NCBI RefSeq assembly: GCF_037975245.1
Contig: NC_092572.1
Coordinates: 7,205,501 to 7,269,500, forward strand
Length of the DNA stretch: 64,000 bases
Direction: 5' to 3'
Source: Apostichopus japonicus
Lineage: Eukaryota > Echinodermata > Holothuroidea > Aspidochirotida > Stichopodidae
Part shown: positions 56,901-61,924 of the stretch, one piece after another
How positions within the stretch are numbered: the stretch's first letter is position 1
Layout of the letters: each line of letters begins with the position of its first letter
Program-made: the position numbers and the translations under genes
The notes under the pieces: model-generated
The model's input: the letters and a program-made list of their open reading frames with translations, nothing else
Databases searched by the model: none
Told to the model about the DNA's origin: nothing

Positions 56901-57335
56901 CGGATGCAAAAGAGAGTCTCGATCATCAGCTCGTACAGTGCGCCAAGCCATCGCGCCACTGTATGGACTGAGATATTAGGTGGATTAACTAATACTTACA
57001 GCTCCCCGCGTAGGCACGAGCTGTAAAAGATCGGCAATAGACATCACCGGGGTTCGAACCACGGATGCAAAAGAGAGTCTCGATCATCAGCTCGTACAGT
57101 GCGCCAAGCCATCGCGCCACTGTATGGACTGAGATATTAGGTGGATTAACTAATACTTACAGCTCCCCGTGTAGGCACGAGCTGTAAAAGATCGGCAAAA
57201 GACGTCATCACCGGGGTTCGAACCACGGATGCAAAAGAGAGTCTCGATCATCAACTCGTACAGTGCGCCAAGCCATCGCGCCACTGTATGGACTGAGATA
57301 TTAGGTGGATTAACTAATACTTACAGCTCAACGCG
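53955..57335. repeat. Copy of 50197-53577 (offset 3758 bp), very high identity
   Basis: Every rare variant I checked in 50197-53577 recurs exactly 3758 bp later: CGTACTCACGAG, TTCATCTCGTAC, TAAAATATCGG, AAAAGACAGTC, ATCGGTAAAAG, CCGTGGTTCGAACC, GCGAACGCACG, GAACCATGGATG, AGGTGGCTTAAC, AGACATCACC and GATCATCAACTCG. The intervening 53578-53954 instead matches 48.84-49.21 kb at an offset of 4740 bp (GCAGGAGCTGC, ATCGCATCACTG, TGTGAAAGATCG). This makes the region a mosaic of two source blocks. Confidence 0.9.
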
Positions 57336-58192
57336 TAGGCACGAGCTGTAAAAGATCGGCAATAGACGTCACCGGGGTTCGAACCACGGATGCAAAAGAG
57401 AGTCTCGATCATCAGCTCGTACAGTGCGCCAAGCCATCGCTCCACTGTATGGACTGAGATATTAGGTGGATTAACTAATACTTACAGCTCAACGCGTAGG
57501 CACGAGCTGTAAAAGATCGGCAATAGACGTCACCGGGGTTCGAACCACGGATGCAAAAGAGAGTCTCGATCATCAGCTCGTACAGTGCGCCAAGCCATCG
57601 CGCCACTGTATGGACTGAGATATTAGGTGGATTAACTAATACTTACAGCTCCCCGTGTAGGCACGAGCTGTAAAAGATCGACGATAGACGTCATCACCGG
57701 GGTTCGAACCACGGATGCAAAAGAGAGTCTCGATCATCAGCTCGTACAGTGCGCCAAGCCATCGCGCCACTGTATGGACTGAGAGATTAGGTGGATTAAC
57801 TAATACTTACAGCTCCCCGCGTAGGCACGAGCTGTAAAAGATCGGCAAAAGACGTCATCACCGGGGTTCGAACCACGGATGCAAAAGAGAGTCTCGATCA
57901 TCAGCTCGTACAGTGCGCCAAGCCATCGCGCCACTGTATGGACTGAGAGATTAGGTGGATTAACTAATACTTACAGCTCCCCGCGTAGGCACGAGCTGTA
58001 AAAGATCGGCAAAAGACGTCATCACCGGGGTTCGAACCACGGATGCAAAAGAGAGTCTCGATCATCAGCTCGTACAGTGCGCCAAGCCATCGCGCCACTG
58101 TACGGACTGAGATATTAGGTGGATTAACTAATACTTACAGCTCCCCGCGTAGGCACGAGCTGTAAAAGATCGGCAAAAGACGTCATCACCGG

Positions 58193-58261
58193 GGTTCGAA
58201 CCACGGATGCAAAAGAGAGTCTCGATCATCAGCTCGTACAGTGCGCCAAGCCATCGCGCCA
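58193..58261 (-). promoter_or_regulatory. tRNA-like Pol III type 2 promoter (A and B boxes), one example of the copy found in each monomer
   Basis: On the minus strand, TGGCGCGATGG (58261 down to 58251) fits the A-box TRGYNNARNNGG in its 11-nt form except for G in place of A14. GGTTCGAACC (58202 down to 58193) fits the B-box GGTTCGANTCC. B starts 59 nt after A, within the spacing that Pol III tolerates. GCGC-GATGGCTTG-GCGC forms a plausible D-arm, with GG in the loop. The T-arm is only partly paired, and the flanking bases do not form an acceptor stem, so this is not an intact tRNA. The same layout recurs in nearly every monomer. I infer a tRNA or tRNA-SINE origin. Because GGTTCGAACC is its own reverse complement, the B-box alone is strand-neutral; the A-box sets the minus orientation. 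Confidence 0.6.
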
Positions 58262-58265
58262 CTGT
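58238..58265. repeat. Conserved inverted repeat ACAGTG-CGC / GCG-C-CACTGT (D-arm-like hairpin), example copy
   Basis: Nine base pairs form with one bulged base around a 9-base loop (CAAGCCATC on the + strand). Read on the minus strand, the inner part is the D-arm-like stem that carries the A-box. It is present in most monomers. Disrupted versions include CATCGCATCACTG at about 44048, 48944 and 53684, and CGACACTG at about 24700. Confidence 0.75.
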
Positions 58266-58301
58266 ATGGACTGAGATATTAGGTGGATTAACTAATACTT
58301 A

Positions 58302-58326
58302 CAGCTCCCCGTGTAGGCACGAGCTG
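58302..58326. repeat. Conserved hairpin CAGCT-ccc-CGTG-tagg-CACG-AGCTG, example copy
   Basis: An outer 5-bp stem (CAGCT/AGCTG) and an inner 4-bp stem (CGTG/CACG) close a TAGG loop in GTGTAGG family A monomers. In family B the inner part is replaced by the self-complementary GCGTACGC, while the outer stem is kept. Variants with CGAACTG (for example near 3610 and 8208) weaken the outer stem. Confidence 0.7.
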
Positions 58327-58940
58327 TAAAAGATCGACGATAGACGTCATCATCGGGGTTCGAACCACGGATGCAAAAGAGAGTCTCGATCATCAACTCG
58401 TACAGTGCGCCAAGCCATCGCGCCACTGTATGGACTGAGATATTAGGTGGATTAACTAATACTTACAGCTCCCCGTGTAGGCACGAGCTGTAAAAGATCG
58501 ACGATAGACGTCACCGGGGTTCGAACCACGGATGCAAAAGAGAGTCTCGATCATCAGCTCGTACAGTGCGCCAAGCCATCGCGCCACTGTATGGACTGAG
58601 ATATTAGGTGGATTAACTAATACTTACAGCTCCCCGTGTAGGCACGAGCTGTAAAAGATCGACGATAGACGTCATCATCGGGGTTCGAACCACGGATGCA
58701 AAAGAGAGTCTCGATCATCAACTCGTACAGTGCGCCAAGCCATCGCGCCACTGTATGGACTGAGATATTAGGTGGATTAACTAATACTTACAGCTCCCCG
58801 TGTAGGCACGAGCTGTAAAAGATCGACGATAGACGTCACCGGGGTTCGAACCACGGATGCAAAAGAGAGTCTCGATCATCAGCTCGTACAGTGCGCCAAG
58901 CCATCGCGCCACTGTATGGACTGAGATATTAGGTGGATTA
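58302..58940. repeat. Dimeric repeat (164 + 161 bp), two copies
   Basis: A pair consisting of a 164-bp unit with GACGATAGACGTCATCATCGG and ATCAACTCG, then a 161-bp unit with GACGTCACCGGGG, occurs twice in a row (from about 58302 and about 58627). This is the smallest higher-order unit I can see, and it lies close to the array edge. Confidence 0.75.
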
Positions 58941-59744
58941 ACTAATACTTACAGCTCCCCGTGTAGGCACGAGCTGTAAAAGATCGGCAAAAGACGTCAT
59001 CATCGGGGTTCGAACCACGGATGCAAAAGAGAGTCTCGATCATCAGCTCGTACAGTGCGCCAAGTCATCGCGCCACTGTATGGACTGAGATATTAGGTGG
59101 ATTAACTAATACTTACAGCTCCCAGTGTAGGCACGAGCTGTAAAAGATCGGCAAAAGACGTCATCACCGGGGTTCGAACCACGGATGCAAAAGAGAGTCT
59201 CGATCATCAGCTCGTACAGTGCGCCAAGCCATCGCGCCACTGTATGGACTGAGATATTAGGTGGATTAACTAATACTTACAGCTCCCCGTGTAGGCACGA
59301 GCTGTAAAAGATCGGCAATAGACGTCACCGGGGTTCGAACCACGGATGCAAAAGACAGTCTCGATCATCAGCTCGTACAGTGCGCCAAGCCATCGCGCCA
59401 CTGTATGGACTGAGATATTAGGTGGATTAACTAATACTTACAGCTCCCCGCGTAGGCACGAGCTGTAAAAGATCGGCAAAAGACGTCATCACCGGGGTTC
59501 GAACCACGGATGCAAAAGACAGTCTCGATCATCAGCTCGTACAGTGCGCCAAGCCATCGCGCCACTGTATGGACTGAGATATTAGGTGGATTAACTAATA
59601 CTTACAGCTCAACGCGTACGCACGAGCTGTAAAAGATCGGCAAAAGACGTCATCACCGGGGTTCGAACCACGGATGCAAAAGAGAGTCTCGATCATCAGC
59701 TCGTACAGTGCGCCAAGCCATCGCGCCACTGTATGGACTGAGAT

Positions 59745-61006
59745 GTAGTAATAAATATTACGTACGTATGTGCGTCCTCTCTAGGTCTTCCTAATTATCA
59801 GACAGCCTGCTAAATACTTACATCGTGTGACTTACTTGAAAATATGCTTCGTGTAACATTAACGGTGACTCCAACCAGTACAACAATAGAGGGCGCAACT
59901 CCATTACAAGAGTCAATTGTCAGTTAAAAGCACATTCCTCTTCGTTCTTTATGGTATGAGCCATCAACTGTTGTACATTTACAAATGCACCAAATGACTG
60001 AACCACAGATATTTTTATGTTATGTGAACCACATAACATTAAAAGGACATTTTTCAATCGCTTTTCTGGGGAATATGAAGCTATTTTATTGACGTCAAAC
60101 AACGTCAGAGTGCATCAAATAAGAGACTGTCCACATTAATGTCAGTTCTCCAACCATATTTAAAACTAAAAATACGAACATTTAACTTGCCCCAGCTTAT
60201 AATCTACAATTGCTATATGTTTTATGACTTAAATTACAATGAAAATTGATTGCGAACGTTATTAGTTTATGGAAAAACATACATGACTTGCAGAGGATAC
60301 TGTGAACTTCCCTGTGCTATACATAACACATCCCCACCAAATTAATCCCATAGCTAATTTTAGCTATTTTAGAAGTTCCATTAAATTATAGCAGAGAAAG
60401 AAAAGCAACACTTCTATGCAACGAATGGTTAATTTGACCGCTTAACGAAAATGACGTTTGCTCCTTATTCCACGTCTGTTATTAATGCTACTTCTTGTTG
60501 GTCTCTTTTTTTTTGTACTCTTTTTTGTACTCTTTTTTTTTGTACTCTACCCACGTTTTGTTTTCTATCCCGTCAAAAAGCTCAATGTTTGCCATGAATA
60601 AGGTGACGCTGTTACCTTTATATAACGCCTGCTCTTAGTGACTGTTTCTATTGTACTGAGTTCTCAAACAGGAACCAGGATTATGGGAACTTTATAAGAA
60701 AAGTCACCAGGTAAGAACCTGGGAACGTAAAACCAAACAATCGAACGACTGATCCACTCTCAACGCCAGTCCCCTTGCATCGAGACTGTGACTGTGTGAT
60801 CATCGTCAGTGTGTATCACAATTCCCGTAGAAGGGGGAAAATAATACAAAACATGATCTTAGCAAAAAGGCCGAGAAGTCTTTTTACATATACGGTTCTG
60901 ATGAGATTAGAGTAAGACCGACTTTTGTATCTGTATTTCTGTCTGTCCTTCGGCTCCGATCATTAATGGTAGTGAACATTGTGAACAAAGACTAATGTGT
61001 AGTGAC
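59745..61006. other. AT-rich spacer between satellite and retroelement, no gene recognised
   Basis: The satellite stops abruptly after TGGACTGAGAT, and AT-rich non-repetitive sequence follows. I find no tRNA, no conserved protein and no satellite monomer here. The only frame of note, about 60 codons on the minus strand at 59920-60102, resembles nothing I know and I do not call it. A T-rich simple repeat lies at about 60502-60549. This stretch could be ordinary host DNA or part of another, decayed repeat. Confidence 0.6.
60502..60549. repeat. T-rich minisatellite, three copies of T(6-10)GTACTC
   Basis: Three successive units of a T run followed by GTACTC are visible. This looks like slippage-generated simple sequence. 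Confidence 0.8.
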
Positions 61007-61265
61007 TGTGATGTGATGTTACATAACTTTATGTAAAACTGTTACGTGTACATGTTATGCGAGTAGACCAATTGGAAGTGTCCAACCAGTGATATATAAG
61101 CAGTACACGAGGCGTGTGCCTCCACTTCACTTTCCTACTTTCTGTCTCTAAGTTGTGTATCCGTTCTCGTTACATTTATGTTATTCATTGTAAATATATA
61201 TACGTTGAAGTCAGAGACTTGTTATGTTCTTCTTTAATATGTCCACCCAAGTCAGAAACTTTACA
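61007..61265 (+). repeat. Putative 5' LTR (5' boundary uncertain)
   Basis: The right end is well supported: ...TTTACA at 61265 is followed immediately by the TGG of the primer-binding site. For the left end I propose TGTGATG at 61007, with 61012 as an alternative, because gypsy LTRs usually begin TG(T) and end CA. That gives 254-259 bp. Without the 3' LTR the start is a guess. A TATA box lies at 61093-61099. Confidence 0.55.
61093..61099 (+). promoter_or_regulatory. LTR TATA box (TATATAA)
   Basis: TATATAAG sits about 170 bp before the LTR end, where the U3 promoter of a short gypsy LTR would be. An initiator-like TCACTT at 61127-61132 is about 30 bp downstream, suggesting transcription starts near there. 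No start-site data are available. Confidence 0.6.
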
Positions 61266-61285
61266 TGGTGGCAACGATAGGATTT
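61266..61285 (+). other. Primer-binding site for reverse transcription
   Basis: TGGTGGCAACGATAGGATTT starts with TGG, the complement of tRNA 3' CCA, directly next to the LTR terminus ACA. Read as the complement of a tRNA 3' end it gives CCA, discriminator A, acceptor CGTTGCC and a T-stem CCTAT preceded by AAAT, which fits canonical tRNA positions 57-76. The implied primer tRNA would begin GGCAACG at its 5' end. I do not recognise which isoacceptor that is. Confidence 0.75.
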
Positions 61286-61924
61286 AACACCAGCCCGGAT
61301 TAAGAAGTCCTACGTTCCGTTCGCTCCGTTCAATTCATTAAATGCTCTCGACATGCAATACCCTCATTGTTATACATAGCAAGAAAAGTATGCAAGCAAC
61401 GAACTGAAAATACGTAGTTATACTAGTAGTAGCACACAACGTACATACCGGACAACTCAAATTCCTTGAGGCTGACGTACCGCTACAAGTACAAAGATTT
61501 AGACGAATACTGATGTCGTGGAAAAATACTGATGTCGTGGAAGAATACTGATGTCGTGGAAGATTATACTGATGTAGTGGAAGATTGTACTGATGTCGTG
61601 GAAGATATATACTGATGTTGTGAAAGATGCACCTGACACAGTGACGATATCCCAAGATGTCTAAAAGTAGAATTTGAGCAGATGATACTACTAACACCTG
61701 GAAGCTCCTGGAAACCAATCCCCACAGTGTATGCTGCATATGAGGACGAAGCTACGAAGCCTAGCCTACTGTATAACATTGGACGATTCGGAGTATATAC
61801 TCCTAACTGTTATTTTCAAACAAACTGATGCAGTAATTATCATGTCATAATTTAAATGTATCAGGTTGGTGAGTTACTAATTATTTACGTATTCGTAAGC
61901 TGTTGCGTCTTGCGACCATACAAT
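61286..61924 (+). other. Retroelement leader between primer-binding site and gag
   Basis: About 640 bp without a supported gene. It holds the six-unit tandem repeat at 61508-61628. A 133-codon frame on the minus strand here is built mostly from that repeat and is not called. A weak alternative start for the gag-pol frame lies at 61856. Confidence 0.7.
61508..61628. repeat. Tandem repeat of 19-22 bp, six copies, in the retroelement leader
   Basis: The unit TACTGATGTCGTGGAAGAT starts at 61508, 61527, 61546, 61567, 61588 and 61610, with spacings of 19, 19, 21, 21 and 22 bp. Copies differ by a few bases (GATGTAGTGG, GATGTTGTGA). Leader or LTR minisatellites are common in LTR retroelements and may affect expression or packaging, but no function is visible here. 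Confidence 0.9.

Larger units (their letters stand above)
58138..58301. repeat. Representative family A monomer (164 bp)
   Basis: I place the unit boundary arbitrarily at CAGCTC. Family A is recognised by CTCCCCG followed by TGTAGG, CGTAGG or CGAAGG, then GAGCTGTAAAAGATCGGCAAAAGACGTC. It dominates 1-2400, 44100-48500 and 57300-59744 and is interspersed elsewhere. The rest of the monomer is shared with family B, so the diagnostic differences lie in the first 50 or so bases. This copy has one change from its neighbours, TACGGACTG instead of TATGGACTG. Confidence 0.9.
1..59744. repeat. 164-bp tandem satellite array, about 364 monomers
   Basis: The same unit repeats head to tail from the first base to 59744, always in one orientation, with a dominant period of 164 bp (for example GATGCAAAAGAGAG recurs at 5308, 5472, 5636 and 5800). 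Every monomer has a CAGCT...AGCTG hairpin, a TTCGAA dyad in GGTTCGAACC, the conserved ATGCAAAAGAGAGTCTCGAT block, an ACAGTG...CACTGT hairpin and the AT-rich link GATATTAGGTGGATTAACTA. Length variants are 161 bp (loss of ATC in GACGTCATCACC), 163 bp (CTTACAGC to CTTCAGC) and one longer unit with a duplicated ATTA near 2272. Short reading frames recur in every monomer, but none continues across monomers, so I do not call them genes. The array starts before the window. A centromeric, pericentromeric or subtelomeric location is possible but not shown. Confidence 0.98.

Noticed and set aside
58193-58210. CENP-B box (TTCGNNNNANNCGGG) overlapping the TTCGAA dyad
   Set aside because: TTCGAACCA fits the first half, but the CGGG does not fall at the required spacing on either strand.
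58215-58240. Hammerhead ribozyme core (CTGATGA on the minus strand), as known in some animal satellites
   Set aside because: CTGATGA is present, but the next bases do not form stem II followed by GAAA, and no stem I hairpin abuts the core with a UH cleavage site. I could not fold a hammerhead in any permutation I tried.
58193-58265. Intact tRNA genes in each monomer
   Set aside because: Only the A-box/D-arm and B-box regions resemble a tRNA. No 7-bp acceptor stem forms, the T-stem has two mismatches, and no proper 5-bp anticodon stem is found.
1-59744. CRISPR array
   Set aside because: There are no unique spacers: the entire 164-bp unit repeats, and the setting is eukaryotic.
1-59744. Telomere-related repeat (ATTAGG in each monomer)
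   Set aside because: It occurs once per 164 bp and not in tandem, so it is a chance match.
59920-60102. 60-codon frame on the minus strand in the spacer
   Set aside because: Its length is within chance expectation in AT-rich DNA, it has no recognisable domain, and no splice or promoter context is visible.
61338-61779. 133- and 71-codon minus-strand frames in the retroelement leader
   Set aside because: Their repetitive His-Gln-Tyr stretches come from the 19-22 bp tandem repeat, and they run antisense to the element.
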